Shown: in pieces, positions 7,592 through 15,898 of the stretch
How positions within the stretch are numbered: position 1 is the first letter of the stretch
How the letters are laid out: each line of letters begins with the position of its first letter
NCBI RefSeq assembly: GCF_008806385.1
Contig: NZ_VZZK01000009.1
Span: forward strand, 1-64,000
From: Methylobacterium soli
GTDB taxonomy: Bacteria; Pseudomonadota; Alphaproteobacteria; Rhizobiales; Beijerinckiaceae
Reading direction: 5' to 3'
DNA: 64,000 nt
Translations under genes and position numbers: made by a program
The notes under the pieces: generated by a model
What the model saw: the letters and a program-made list of their open reading frames with translations, nothing else
What the model was told of the DNA's origin: nothing
Database searches by the model: none

Positions 7592-8938
7592 CTAGAGACC
7601 CGTCTTGCCCGGCACCCAGTCGGTGCCGGCAAGCGGCACGCCCGCCATGGCGGCGGCCTCGATCGTCAGCGCCACCAGATCCTCGGGTTCGAGGTTGTGC
7701 AGGTGGCTCTTGCCGCAGGCGCGGGCGATGGTCTGCGCCTCCAGCGTCATCACCGCGAGGTAGTTGGCGAGCCGCCGCCCCGCCAGGACTGGATCGAGGC
7801 GCTTCGACAATTCCGGATCCTGCGTCGTGATGCCGGCGGGATCCTTGCCCTCGTGCCAGTCGTCGTAGGCACCGGCCGTGGTGCCCAGCGCCTCGTACTC
7901 CGCCTCCCAGCGCGGATCGTTGTCGCCGAGCGCGATCAGGGCCGCGGTGCCGATCGCCACCGCATCCGCCCCGAGCGCCAGCACCTTGGCGACGTCCGCG
8001 CCCGAGCGGATGCCGCCCGAGACCACGAGCTGGACCTTGCGGTGGAGCCCGAGATCCCGGAGCGCCTGCACGGCGGGCCGGATCGCCGCGAGCGTCGGGA
8101 TGCCCACATGCTCGATGAAGACGTCCTGGGTCGCGGCCGTGCCGCCCTGCATGCCGTCGAGGACCACGACGTCCGCCCCCGCCTTCGCGGCGAGTGCGGT
8201 GTCGTAATAGGGCCGGGACGCCCCGACCTTCACGTAGATCGGCTTCTCGCCATCGGTGATCTCGCGCAATTCCTCGATCTTGATCTCGAGGTCGTCCGGC
8301 CCGGTCCAGTCCGGGTGGCGGCAGGCGGAGCGCTGGTCGATGCCGGGCGGCAGGCAGCGCATGCCGGCGACGCGCTCGGTGATCTTCTGGCCGAGCAGCA
8401 TGCCGCCGCCGCCGGGCTTGGCCCCCTGGCCGATCACCACCTCGATGGCGTCGGCCCGGCGCAGGTCGTCCGGGTTCATGCCGTAGCGGGAGGGCAGGTA
8501 CTGGTAGACGAGGGTCTGCGAATGGCCCCGCTCCTCCGGCGTCATGCCGCCGTCGCCTGTCGTCGTGGAGGTGCCCGCGATGGTCGCGCCGCGCCCGAGC
8601 GCCTCCTTGGCGTTGGCCGAGAGCGAGCCGAAGCTCATGCCGGCGATCGTCACCGGCGTCTTCAGGGTGATCGGCTTCGAGGCGAAGCGGTTGCCCAGCA
8701 CCACCTGCGTGTCGCAGCGCTCGCGGTAGCCCTCGAGGGGATAGCGGCTGATCGAGGCTCCGAGGAACAGGAGGTCGTCGAAATGGGGCAGCTTGCGCTT
8801 CGCGCCGGCGCCCCGGATGTCGTAGATGCCGGTCGCCGCGGCCCGGCGGATCTCGGACATCACGTCGGGGGTGTAGGTCGCCGAGAAGCGCGGCTTCGTG
8901 CGCGGCAGGTCGCGCGGATCCTTGGAATGCTCGGCCAT
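7592..8938 (-). CDS. mgsC: N-methylglutamate synthase subunit C (FMN glutamate-synthase domain)
   Basis: A 448-residue stand-alone FMN-binding glutamate synthase domain (GlxD/GltB central-domain family). It transfers the methylamino group from gamma-glutamylmethylamide to 2-oxoglutarate. Visible barrel motifs include KTPVTIAGMSFGSLSANAKEAL, GQGAKPGGGGMLLGQK and VSGGIRSGADVAKVLALGADAV. The ATG overlaps the mgsB stop by 1 nt (TGATG), indicating translational coupling. A strong terminator follows. Without context it would be annotated as a GlxD-like protein of unknown role. Confidence 0.88.
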   Translation of the reverse strand: MAEHSKDPRDLPRTKPRFSATYTPDVMSEIRRAAATGIYDIRGAGAKRKLPHFDDLLFLGASISRYPLEGYRERCDTQVVLGNRFASKPITLKTPVTIAGMSFGSLSANAKEALGRGATIAGTSTTTGDGGMTPEERGHSQTLVYQYLPSRYGMNPDDLRRADAIEVVIGQGAKPGGGGMLLGQKITERVAGMRCLPPGIDQRSACRHPDWTGPDDLEIKIEELREITDGEKPIYVKVGASRPYYDTALAAKAGADVVVLDGMQGGTAATQDVFIEHVGIPTLAAIRPAVQALRDLGLHRKVQLVVSGGIRSGADVAKVLALGADAVAIGTAALIALGDNDPRWEAEYEALGTTAGAYDDWHEGKDPAGITTQDPELSKRLDPVLAGRRLANYLAVMTLEAQTIARACGKSHLHNLEPEDLVALTIEAAAMAGVPLAGTDWVPGKTGL

Positions 8939-9627
8939 CAGTAGGCTCCGGCGTTGTCGACGTGGAAATGGTAGAGCGTTCGCGCCGAGCCGTAGCGCCT
9001 GAACTCGGAGGGATCGATCTCTCCCGCGAGCCCCGCGGCCTTCAGCTTGGCGTAGAGCAGCTCGCGGTGCTCGTCGCGCATCTCCTTCTCGATGCAATCG
9101 GCGCCGAGGCTCCTGACCGCGCCGCGGACGAACAACCGGGCCTCGTAGAGGGAATCGCCGAGCGCCTCGCCCGCCTCGCCCAGGACCGTCAGGGTGCCGG
9201 CCTGGGCCATGAAGGCCGACATGTGGCCGACCGAGCCCTTCACCACGATATCGACGCCCTTCATCGAGATGCCGCAGCGCGCCGAGGCGTTGCCGTCGAT
9301 GACGAGCAGGCCCCCATGGGCGGTGGCGCCCGCCGACTGGCTGGCATCCCCCCGCACGTGGACGAAGCCCGACATCATGTTCTCGGCGACCCCCGTCCCG
9401 GCATTGCCGTTGACGATCACCTGGGCGGCCTGGTTCATGCCGGCGCAGTAATAGCCGACATTCCCCTCGATCTCGACGCTGATCGGCAGCGTCAGCCCCG
9501 CCGCGACCGCGTGGCGGCCATCCGGGTTGAGCACCGTCCAGCGGGTCTCGTTGGTGTCGGGACGCAGGGCGTGCAGGGTCCGGTTCAGCGTGCGCAGGGG
9601 CGCGTGGTTCAGGTCAAACGTCGGCAT
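8938..9627 (-). CDS. mgsB: N-methylglutamate synthase subunit B (GXGXG domain)
   Basis: A 229-residue protein of the GltB C-terminal GXGXG beta-helix family (GlxC-like). The repeating Gly pattern is visible in VEIEGNVGYYCAGMNQ, VIVNGNAGTGVAENMMSG, LLVIDGNASARCGISMKG and LTVLGEAGEALGDSLYE. In glutamate synthases this domain scaffolds the amidotransferase and FMN domains. It sits between mgsA and mgsC with 1-nt TGATG overlaps on both sides, as expected for equimolar subunits of one complex. Confidence 0.88.
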   Translation of the reverse strand: MPTFDLNHAPLRTLNRTLHALRPDTNETRWTVLNPDGRHAVAAGLTLPISVEIEGNVGYYCAGMNQAAQVIVNGNAGTGVAENMMSGFVHVRGDASQSAGATAHGGLLVIDGNASARCGISMKGVDIVVKGSVGHMSAFMAQAGTLTVLGEAGEALGDSLYEARLFVRGAVRSLGADCIEKEMRDEHRELLYAKLKAAGLAGEIDPSEFRRYGSARTLYHFHVDNAGAY

Positions 9628-10520
9628 CAGTGACGCTCCCAGGCGTAGACGCGGGCCGGCTCGGGCTCGAACACCCGCGCCTTGTCGATGCCCGGGAGGC
9701 CGACGAGGGCCCGGTACTCGGAGCCGAAGGCGACGTAATCGTCGGTCTCGGCCATGACGGCGGGCTTGCAGGCGATGGGGTCGCGAACCACCGCGAAGCC
9801 CGTCTCGGTGCCGACCACGAAGGTGAAGAAGCCGTCGAAGTCCCGCAAGCTCGATTCCAGAGCCTCCTTGAGGGAGGCGCCCTCGCGCATGCGCCAGCTC
9901 AGGTAGCCGGCGGCGACCTCGGTGTCGTTGCGGGTCGCGAAGCTGAGGCCCTCGCGCTCGAGGCGCCGGCGCAGGTCGTTGTGGTTCGAGAGCGAACCGT
10001 TATGGACGAGGCACTCGTCGATGCCGGTCGAGAACGGGTGGGCGCCGTTCGTGGTGACGGCGCTCTCGGTCGCCATGCGGGTGTGGCCGATGCCGTGCGT
10101 CCCGGTCATGCCGGCGAGGTCGAAGCGCTCGGCGACATGAGCGGGCAGGCCGACTTCCTTGTAGATCTCCATACGGCGGCCGGCGCTGACGATGTCGATG
10201 CCGGGCGCGTTGGCCTTCAGCCAGCTCCGCACCTGATCCTCGCTTTCCGCCGGCACGGCGATGACCGTGTGGGTGTCGCGCTCGGCCGTCTCGAAGGAAA
10301 GCTTGAGCGCCTCTTCCAGGCCGGAGACTGCCTTGGCGAGCGCGGCCTGATCGGGGCCGCGCAGGGTGAGCTTCACGCCGGCGCCATCGGAGCCATAGAC
10401 GGCAAAGCCCGCGCTGTCGGGACCGCGATCCGTCATGGTCTCCAGCATCTTGGATAGAAGCGAACCAAGCTGCGGCTCAAGCTTCGGATTCTTCAGATAC
10501 AACCCGACTATACCGCACAT
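9627..10520 (-). CDS. mgsA: N-methylglutamate synthase subunit A (class II glutamine amidotransferase)
   Basis: A 297-residue Ntn-type amidotransferase (GlxB-like). It starts MCGIVGLYLK, so removal of Met exposes the catalytic Cys2. GHTRMATESAVTTNGAHPF and LVHNGSLSNHNDLRRRLEREG match the glutaminase-domain core. In this complex the domain is expected to hydrolyse gamma-glutamylmethylamide and hand methylamine to MgsC. It is the first gene of a minus-strand operon mgsA-mgsB-mgsC; its promoter should lie in the ~480-nt divergent region, where a GTCCGGCCGGAC palindrome is found. Confidence 0.9.
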   Translation of the reverse strand: MCGIVGLYLKNPKLEPQLGSLLSKMLETMTDRGPDSAGFAVYGSDGAGVKLTLRGPDQAALAKAVSGLEEALKLSFETAERDTHTVIAVPAESEDQVRSWLKANAPGIDIVSAGRRMEIYKEVGLPAHVAERFDLAGMTGTHGIGHTRMATESAVTTNGAHPFSTGIDECLVHNGSLSNHNDLRRRLEREGLSFATRNDTEVAAGYLSWRMREGASLKEALESSLRDFDGFFTFVVGTETGFAVVRDPIACKPAVMAETDDYVAFGSEYRALVGLPGIDKARVFEPEPARVYAWERH

Positions 10521-11003
10521 CGCAAGTTTCCCGTTTCACCGAGGACGCTGATTATGGCTCGCATAGTCCGGCCGGACCGTCAACCAGGGATCACAAAATT
10601 TTCTCTTTGGGAAACATCGAACCGGCGAGCGATCCCGCGCTGGCGCGGCCGCTCCGGATTCGCATCGGGCAGAGACGTGAGAAACAGGCGAAATGGCGGA
10701 TAGTCCTCTCAAGTCGTCACCCTTGCGGCGCGAATCGCCTCTCAGGTTTCCTCAAAGAAGAGCTGGTGATTCGTCTTCATCAACCCGATGATCCGTGAAG
10801 ACGATACGGGCCGAAGGTACGCTCCGGCACGCATCCGCGATCGATCCGGTGGCGCGGGCCGCCGCTGGCCCCGACCGGCAGGAAATCTCATCCTCTGTGC
10901 GCCGCACCATCATTTTAGGCATTGACAGGAGTGCATTTCCAGCAGGATCTTTCCAGACAAGAACAAGCGGTTCCCATAAAGAAAAATTTGGAGGAGACGT
11001 GCC
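10521..11003. promoter_or_regulatory. Divergent promoter region between mgsABC and the amine-transport operon
   Basis: About 480 bases without a supported gene. On the minus strand a TTGACG hexamer (10578-10583) abuts a perfect 12-bp palindrome, upstream of mgsA. On the plus strand a consensus TTGACA lies at 10922-10927, about 75 nt upstream of the first transport gene, though no good -10 box follows at 17 nt. The arrangement suggests shared regulation of the two halves of the methylamine island. Confidence 0.45.
10566..10577. promoter_or_regulatory. Perfect palindrome GTCCGGCCGGAC in the mgsA promoter region
   Basis: A 12-bp perfect palindrome directly downstream of a TTGACG -35-like hexamer on the minus strand, about 46 nt upstream of the mgsA start codon. 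A repressor bound here would occlude the promoter. The XRE-cupin and GlxA-like regulators in this island are candidate binders. Role is inference. Confidence 0.4.
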
Positions 11004-11309
11004 ATGCTGCACCAGGATCCCCGGATCTCGTCGATGTTCCGACGAGACTGCGCGGCCGCGGCTTTCGCGGTTCTCGCCGTCTGGCTGATCTATGCATTTA
11101 CGTTCTGGAGCATGTGGCAGACCTTCGAGGCTGCCCATCTTCTCGTCCCGATGGCGATCCTCGGCGCGGTCGTCCTGTTCCTCAACACGGCATCGACCGT
11201 CGCGATGATCCGCCATTACGGCGAAGACAAGGGCGCCATCTACGGCACCGATATCTACTACCTCGATCAGATTCGTGAGGTGCGGCAGGGCAGGGGAGCA
11301 GTCAGATGA
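11004..11309 (+). CDS. Small two-helix membrane protein, first gene of the amine-permease operon
   Basis: A 101-residue protein with two predicted transmembrane segments (roughly residues 17-38, FAVLAVWLIYAFTFWSMW, and 43-65, LLVPMAILGAVVLFLNTAS) and a charged C-terminal tail (RHYGEDKGAIYGTDIYYLDQI). A strong GGAGGAGA Shine-Dalgarno precedes the ATG. Its stop overlaps the next gene by 4 nt (ATGA). I recognise no family. Position ahead of an APC permease within the methylamine island suggests an accessory subunit of amine uptake; this is inference. Confidence 0.75.
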   Translation: MLHQDPRISSMFRRDCAAAAFAVLAVWLIYAFTFWSMWQTFEAAHLLVPMAILGAVVLFLNTASTVAMIRHYGEDKGAIYGTDIYYLDQIREVRQGRGAVR

Positions 11310-11707
11310 AGAAAATCCCCTACGAGCCGCCGACGCAATCCGTCGCCGGCCAGATATTCGACGCCTTCCTGATGCTCATCCTCGTCTTCATCACCCTGTA
11401 TCTGCCGCTCCTGTTCAAGTTGGCGGGCGGCGGCACGACCACCACCGATTTCCCGAACCCGTCCTGGGAGACCCTCGGCCAGAACGCCACCATGGCGGCC
11501 CAATGGGAGAAGCTCGGCTTCTCGCCCGAGAAGGCCGCAAGCATCGTCGGCACCCGCTTCGACTACAGCTTCAACGGGACGGCCCTGGCGTTCACGGCGC
11601 TGATCATCATCGGCTACTTCGTCTTCCTGTTCCGCTACTCCGACCACGAGTACCGCGAGGTCATCGCCGAGCGCTTCGGCGACGATCGACCGCCCGAGGC
11701 CCGCTGA
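11306..11707 (+). CDS. Small two-helix membrane protein, second gene of the amine-permease operon
   Basis: A 133-residue protein. Transmembrane segment 1 is at ~17-40 (IFDAFLMLILVFITLYLPLL) and segment 2 at ~91-112 (ALAFTALIIIGYFVFLF), separated by a ~50-residue polar loop probably on the periplasmic side (TTTTDFPNPSWETLGQ). The C-terminus is charged. The start overlaps the previous stop by 4 nt, so the two are translationally coupled. The periplasmic loop could contact substrate or permease. Family unknown to me. Confidence 0.75.
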   Translation: MKKIPYEPPTQSVAGQIFDAFLMLILVFITLYLPLLFKLAGGGTTTTDFPNPSWETLGQNATMAAQWEKLGFSPEKAASIVGTRFDYSFNGTALAFTALIIIGYFVFLFRYSDHEYREVIAERFGDDRPPEAR

Positions 11708-11768
11708 GCCGAGGCGTCCGCTGCCGCGTGCGCGGACAACCTGCCCCTTTCCGACAAGGATATCCGTC

Positions 11769-11939
11769 ATGGTGGCGATCATGAACTGGAGCGCCTGGGC
11801 CTTGGCCGGCGCGCTCGCACTCTGGATGGGCATCAACCTGGTGCGGACCAATCGAGCCTTCGGAGAAGACTACCTTCTCTCCTCCGAGGAAGGGGAGATC
11901 GTGGACGCCGATGTCGGCGAGACGGCAGCGAGGTCGTGA
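11769..11939 (+). CDS. Single-helix 56-aa membrane protein coupled to the amine permease
   Basis: A very short gene that is easy to miss. The product has one hydrophobic helix (~residues 7-24, WALAGALALWMGINL) followed by an acidic cytosolic tail (SSEEGEIVDADVGE). AAGGAT precedes the ATG, and its TGA overlaps the permease ATG (TGATG), which argues strongly for real translation and coupling. The third small membrane protein in a row before the permease; possibly a permease assembly or stability factor (inference). Confidence 0.7.
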   Translation: MVAIMNWSAWALAGALALWMGINLVRTNRAFGEDYLLSSEEGEIVDADVGETAARS

Positions 11940-13393
11940 TGCAGAACGTCGAGGTTGCTTCGCCGCCGGGGCGTCAGGTCCCCAAGGCCGCGCTGTCGGA
12001 AGCCCCGCTGGTGGCGGCGGCGCCCGCCAGGAAGATCGCGCTCCTGCGCGTCCTCGGACCGGGTCACGTCTGGGCGCTCGGCGTCGGGATCGTGCTGGTC
12101 GGCGAGTTCATGGGCTGGAACTTCGCCGTGGGCAAGGGCGGGCCGGTCGCGGCGCTGACCGCCTGCTGGCTCGCCGGGATCCTCTATACCTGCGTGGCGA
12201 TGATCGATTCCGAGATCACCTCCACGGTCGCGGCCGCGGGCGGGCAATACGCGCAGGCCAAGCACATCATCGGGCCGCTCGCGGCCTTCAATGTCGGCCT
12301 CTACCTCGTGATGGCCTACACCATGCTCGAGGTCTCGAACGCCATCGTGACGGGGGACCTGATCGAGGCCTTCCTGACGAATCTCGGCATCGCCGGAACG
12401 GTCGACAAGCGCGCCTTCATGGTGCTCACCATCGTGGCCCTCGCCTTCCTGAACTATCGCGGCGTGCTCGCATCGCTGACGATGAACCTCCTGATCACGG
12501 CCGCGGCCTTCGCCGCCATCGTGGTGCTCTTCGTGGCGACGCAGCCCTGGGCGCCGGGCGCGGTGCTGCAGCACGATGCGCTCCTGGTCGGCCTACCCTA
12601 CGGGAGCCTCGGCATCCTCGCCGCCATGCATTTCGGCCTGTGGTTCTATCTCGGCATCGAGGGAACCACGCAGGCCGCCGAGGAGGTGCGCTCGCCCGCC
12701 CGCGCCCTGCCGCTCGGCACCATGACGGGCATGATGACCCTGCTGATCGCCGCGACCGCCACCTGGTATGTCTGCTCGGGGCTGATGCCCTGGGAATATC
12801 TCGGGCAGGCCGTGACGCCGCTCTACGACGCGGCCCGCCTGACGGGGAACCGCTGGCTCGAAGTCTTCCTGTTCCTCGGCACCCTGTTCGCCACCGTGGC
12901 CTCGGCCAATGGCTGCATCAACGACGCCTCGCGGGCCTGGTTCGCCATGGGGCGCGACCGGTACATGCCGGCCTGGTTCGGCGCCGTGCACCCCGTCTAC
13001 CACACCCCCTACCGGGCGATCGTGTTCTTCGTGCCGGTCGCGATCATGTTCGCGGTCTCGACGCCGCTCGACCAGACCATCACCTTCTCGATCCTGTCGG
13101 GGCTGCTCGGCTACACGCTGATGGCGCTCTCCATCGTGCTGTTTCGCCGGAAATGGCCCCTCGGCACGATTCAGAGAGGCTATGTCCATCCGCTTCACCC
13201 GCTGCCGTGCCTGCTGCTGCTGCTCCTCTGCAGCGTGACCTACCTGGCGGTGTTCCTCGGCTACGGGACGCAGCTCGTGGCGATGATGACGTTCTACATC
13301 ATCGCGTCCGCCTGGTTCGTGCTGCATCGCTACAAGTATGTCCGGCGCGGCGACCAGTTCACGATGCACTGGCCGAAGCCCAGGGGCTATTGA
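11939..13393 (+). CDS. APC-family amine/amino-acid permease (ethanolamine-permease-like)
   Basis: A 484-residue inner-membrane transporter with about 12 hydrophobic segments. The start of the APC core (LGPGHVWALGVGIVLVGEFMGWNFAVGKGG) closely resembles ethanolamine-type permeases, with the unwound-helix glycine motif in segment 1. Internal segments such as GGQYAQAKHIIGPLAAFNVGLYLV and SLGILAAMHFGLWFYLGIEGTTQAAEEV fit the family. A GTG at 11936 is an alternative start. Flanked by mgs and mgd genes, it is the likely methylamine (or N-methylated substrate) importer of the island. Substrate is inference. Confidence 0.82.
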   Translation: MQNVEVASPPGRQVPKAALSEAPLVAAAPARKIALLRVLGPGHVWALGVGIVLVGEFMGWNFAVGKGGPVAALTACWLAGILYTCVAMIDSEITSTVAAAGGQYAQAKHIIGPLAAFNVGLYLVMAYTMLEVSNAIVTGDLIEAFLTNLGIAGTVDKRAFMVLTIVALAFLNYRGVLASLTMNLLITAAAFAAIVVLFVATQPWAPGAVLQHDALLVGLPYGSLGILAAMHFGLWFYLGIEGTTQAAEEVRSPARALPLGTMTGMMTLLIAATATWYVCSGLMPWEYLGQAVTPLYDAARLTGNRWLEVFLFLGTLFATVASANGCINDASRAWFAMGRDRYMPAWFGAVHPVYHTPYRAIVFFVPVAIMFAVSTPLDQTITFSILSGLLGYTLMALSIVLFRRKWPLGTIQRGYVHPLHPLPCLLLLLLCSVTYLAVFLGYGTQLVAMMTFYIIASAWFVLHRYKYVRRGDQFTMHWPKPRGY

Positions 13394-13400
13394 GGCCGAC

Positions 13401-14135
13401 ATGATCGACCTCCTCGCCCTTCCGATCCTCGGGGCGGCCGGCTACGCGCTCCACCGGCGCAGCCTGGTGGCGGCGGCGGAGCGGGCCGGGATGCTCCGGC
13501 CCTGCGCGGGCCTCCTGGCGGAGCCGGTCCAGGGCCGAGACCGGACGGGCTACGGGCGGCTCGCGGGCCGCTTCCAGGGGGTGCCGGTCGAGATCCGGAT
13601 CATCCCCGAGGCCCTGGTGTTCCGGCGGCTGCCGCAGCTCTGGCTCAGCGTCTCCGTGCATCGGGCGACGGGCTTTGCCGGGACGCTCGACATCCTCCGG
13701 CGCGTTGCCGGCGCGGAGTTCTACGCGCCGGCCGCCGACCTGCCGGCGCGGTATCCCGTCCCGCCCGGCTGGCCGGGCGAGACGCTGGTGCGCGGCTCGC
13801 GCCGGGCCGGCGAACTCCTTCTCCGCGCCGGCGCCCCGATCGCGACCATCCTGGCCGAGCCGCGCGTGAAGGAGGTGCTGCTCACGCCCCGGGGCGTCCG
13901 GATCGTGAGCCAGCTCTGCGAGGGGGAGCGCGGCGCCTACCTGCTCCTGCGCGAGACCCGGTTTCCGATCACGCAGGTCGATCCGGAGCGCCTGCAGCCG
14001 CTGCTCGCCCAGGCCGCCGACCTCGCCCGCCTCGTCAGGGAAGGCACAGCCCATGATTCCACAGTCCATGATTTCGAAACGCATGATTCCACGGCCAATA
14101 CTTCCGACGAAGCCCGCGCCCGGGCCGCGGCCTAA
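13401..14135 (+). CDS. Hypothetical protein downstream of the permease
   Basis: A 244-residue protein starting 7 nt after the permease stop. A short N-terminal hydrophobic stretch (LLALPILGAAGYALH) precedes a soluble region with no motif I recognise (EIRIIPEALVFRRLPQLWLSVSVHR). The C-terminus holds three five-residue repeats (HDSTV, HDFET, HDSTA) encoded by 15-nt tandem repeats. The last 83 nt overlap the next gene in another frame. Co-transcribed with the permease; possibly membrane-attached. Function unknown. Confidence 0.65.
   Translation: MIDLLALPILGAAGYALHRRSLVAAAERAGMLRPCAGLLAEPVQGRDRTGYGRLAGRFQGVPVEIRIIPEALVFRRLPQLWLSVSVHRATGFAGTLDILRRVAGAEFYAPAADLPARYPVPPGWPGETLVRGSRRAGELLLRAGAPIATILAEPRVKEVLLTPRGVRIVSQLCEGERGAYLLLRETRFPITQVDPERLQPLLAQAADLARLVREGTAHDSTVHDFETHDSTANTSDEARARAAA
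14050..14094. repeat. Three 15-nt tandem repeats carrying three in-frame ATGs
   Basis: Units CCCATGATTCCACAG, TCCATGATTTCGAAA and CGCATGATTCCACGG are contiguous. In one frame they encode the C-terminal HDxxx repeats of the upstream gene. In the next frame each gives an ATG (14053, 14068, 14083) that could start the downstream membrane protein. Confidence 0.85.
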
Positions 14136-14415
14136 CCCGTACCTCGTCCTGGCGGCGGCAATCCTGCTGCCCGGCATGGGCCACGTGCTCGTCGGCCAGA
14201 CGCAGCGTGGACTGGGCTTTGCGTTCTTCACCCTGGTGGGCGCCTGGCTCACCACGAAATTCGCCGCCCCGGATGCCGACGTCGTCGGGCGCCACGCGGC
14301 CGGCCTGTTCGTCTGGGCGCTGTCGATCCCCGACGCCTATCGGAGGGCCCGCCTGCGGGCCGTGACAGAATCAGGCTCCGCCCCGGCCGCGCGCCTGAAC
14401 AATTCCGCGCCGTGA
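14053..14415 (+). CDS. Small membrane protein
   Basis: A protein of up to 120 residues with two to three hydrophobic segments (YLVLAAAILLPGMGHVLVGQTQ and GLGFAFFTLVGAWLTTKFAA) and an Arg-rich tail. The LLPGMGHVLVGQTQRG pattern resembles small polytopic proteins with glycine-rich helix starts. The start is ambiguous: three ATGs 15 nt apart lie in tandem repeats inside the preceding gene, and the first is annotated. It is the penultimate gene of the transport operon. Function unknown. Confidence 0.6.
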   Translation: MIPQSMISKRMIPRPILPTKPAPGPRPNPYLVLAAAILLPGMGHVLVGQTQRGLGFAFFTLVGAWLTTKFAAPDADVVGRHAAGLFVWALSIPDAYRRARLRAVTESGSAPAARLNNSAP

Positions 14416-14511
14416 TCCGAAGCCTCTACGGACGCATTCGCTTCCAATCCCTCCGCGAGGCCGGGCGTCGCGCCTCGGGCGCGGCCTGATCGGGGTGAGG
14501 CCGGAACCCGG

Positions 14512-15117
14512 ATGCTGAACACCGCCTCGAACGCGCCGGTCGACGACAAACGGACCCTCGAACGGGCGCTCGGCCATCAGATCCGCCTGCTCCGGCGCGA
14601 GCGCGACCTCTCGGTGGCCGATCTCGGCGCGGCGGCGGGCATCTCGCCCGGCATGGTCTCGAAGATGGAGAACGGGCAGATCTCGCCCTCGCTCTCCTCG
14701 ATCAGCGCCATCGCGAACGCGCTCAACGTGCCGATCACGGCGCTGTTCTCGGCCTTCGAGGAGAGGCGCGACTGCTCCTTCGTGAAGCGCGGCCGGGGCG
14801 TGGTGATCGAGCGGAGGGGCACCAAGGTCGGCCACATCTACGAGCTGCTCGGGGCGGGCCTGCGCGGCGAGCTCGTGTTGGAACCCTACCTGATCACCCT
14901 GGAAGACGATGCCGAGGCCTATATGGGCTTCCGCCATGCCGGCGTCGAGTTCATCTACATGCTGACCGGCGAGGTGATCTACCGGCACGCCGATCAGGAT
15001 TATCACCTGAAGCCGGGCGACGCGCTGATGTTCGACGCGCAGGCCCTGCACGGGCCGGCCAAGCACCTCAAGACACCGATGACCTACCTGTCGGTGATCG
15101 TCTACCCGCGGGATTGA
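14512..15117 (+). CDS. XRE-family regulator with cupin domain
   Basis: A 201-residue regulator. The N-terminal helix-turn-helix (IRLLRRERDLSVADLGAAAGISPGMVSKMENGQISPSLSSI) is a standard Xre/Cro fold. The C-terminal half is a cupin sensor (MGFRHAGVEFIYMLTGEVIYRHADQDYHLKPGDALMFDAQALHGP) with metal-ligand-like His residues. Family members often sense small metabolites in amine, polyamine or sulfur catabolism. Its position between the permease operon and convergent mgdDCBA makes it a candidate regulator of methylamine use; target and ligand are inference. Confidence 0.88.
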   Translation: MLNTASNAPVDDKRTLERALGHQIRLLRRERDLSVADLGAAAGISPGMVSKMENGQISPSLSSISAIANALNVPITALFSAFEERRDCSFVKRGRGVVIERRGTKVGHIYELLGAGLRGELVLEPYLITLEDDAEAYMGFRHAGVEFIYMLTGEVIYRHADQDYHLKPGDALMFDAQALHGPAKHLKTPMTYLSVIVYPRD

Positions 15118-15238
15118 TGGACCCGGAGCTTGCCCCGTGCGCGCCACCGGATCCGGATCGATACCCGCCGCGGCACCCCGGCAGCCGAGCGGAGCGGCGC
15201 GGATCGCCCGGCCGATCGCTCCGGCGGTCCTGGCGGGA

Positions 15239-15898
15239 TCACCGCTCCGGTTCGCGGTTCACCGCGCATCCGAACTCCGCGCAAGCGTGGCTGAGCCAAG
15301 TCCAGACGCTGCCCGCGAAACTGCGCGCGACGGCGAGGTCGTAGCTCGGCGCCTCATCCCGCTGCCAGATCTGGGCACCGACATGGGCGATCGCGGTGAT
15401 GGCGACCTGTCCGGCGCGAAAGGCGCGCGGATGCAGATCGATCGCCACGCCCTTCGACAGGGCCCGGCGGGCATCGGGGCCGGAGACGCGCACGAGCGCG
15501 CGCGCGTCGCTCTGGTCCGTGACGGCCGCGACCCCGTGCAGCGCCTGGGCGAGGCCGTGCAGCCCGGCGCGGGTCTCGGCGATCGCCAGCCACTGGCCGG
15601 GCCCGGACCAGATGAGCCCCTGCTCGCCCACGAGATGGGCCGCGCCGATTTCGGGCAGCGACCAGCCGAGCCGATCGGTCAGGATGCGCCCGAGCGAGGC
15701 CTCCTGCCCGTCGGCCGCGATCACGGTCGCGAGGCCCACCCCTTCGCGCAGGGTCAGGTGCACACCCGCCTCGCCCTGCGGGCGGCCGTGCCGGCCGGCC
15801 TGCGCGAACCCGGCCCAGGCACTCCGGGGGGCCCATGCGCTCCGGGGTGTCCCTGCGCTGCGGGGCGCCGATGCGCTCGTCGTCACGGCGTCAGACAC
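15239..15898 (-). CDS. mgdD: N-methylglutamate dehydrogenase subunit D (sarcosine oxidase gamma-like)
   Basis: A 219-residue subunit of the SoxG/aminomethyltransferase-like family (LGWSLPEIGAAHLVGEQGLIWSGPGQWL and VTDQSDARALVRVSGPDARRALSKG are typical). The GTG at 15898 is chosen; it overlaps the mgdC stop by 8 nt, consistent with coupling. The first ~30 residues are Ala/Ser/Arg-rich and encoded by imperfect GCTCCGGGG-like repeats, so the N-terminus is uncertain. It is the last gene of the mgdA-B-C-D operon. Confidence 0.82.
   Translation of the reverse strand: MSDAVTTSASAPRSAGTPRSAWAPRSAWAGFAQAGRHGRPQGEAGVHLTLREGVGLATVIAADGQEASLGRILTDRLGWSLPEIGAAHLVGEQGLIWSGPGQWLAIAETRAGLHGLAQALHGVAAVTDQSDARALVRVSGPDARRALSKGVAIDLHPRAFRAGQVAITAIAHVGAQIWQRDEAPSYDLAVARSFAGSVWTWLSHACAEFGCAVNREPER

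Noticed and set aside
10607..10798. 63-codon frame in the divergent mgs/permease promoter region
   Set aside because: No Shine-Dalgarno, unremarkable composition, and it lies where promoters are expected.
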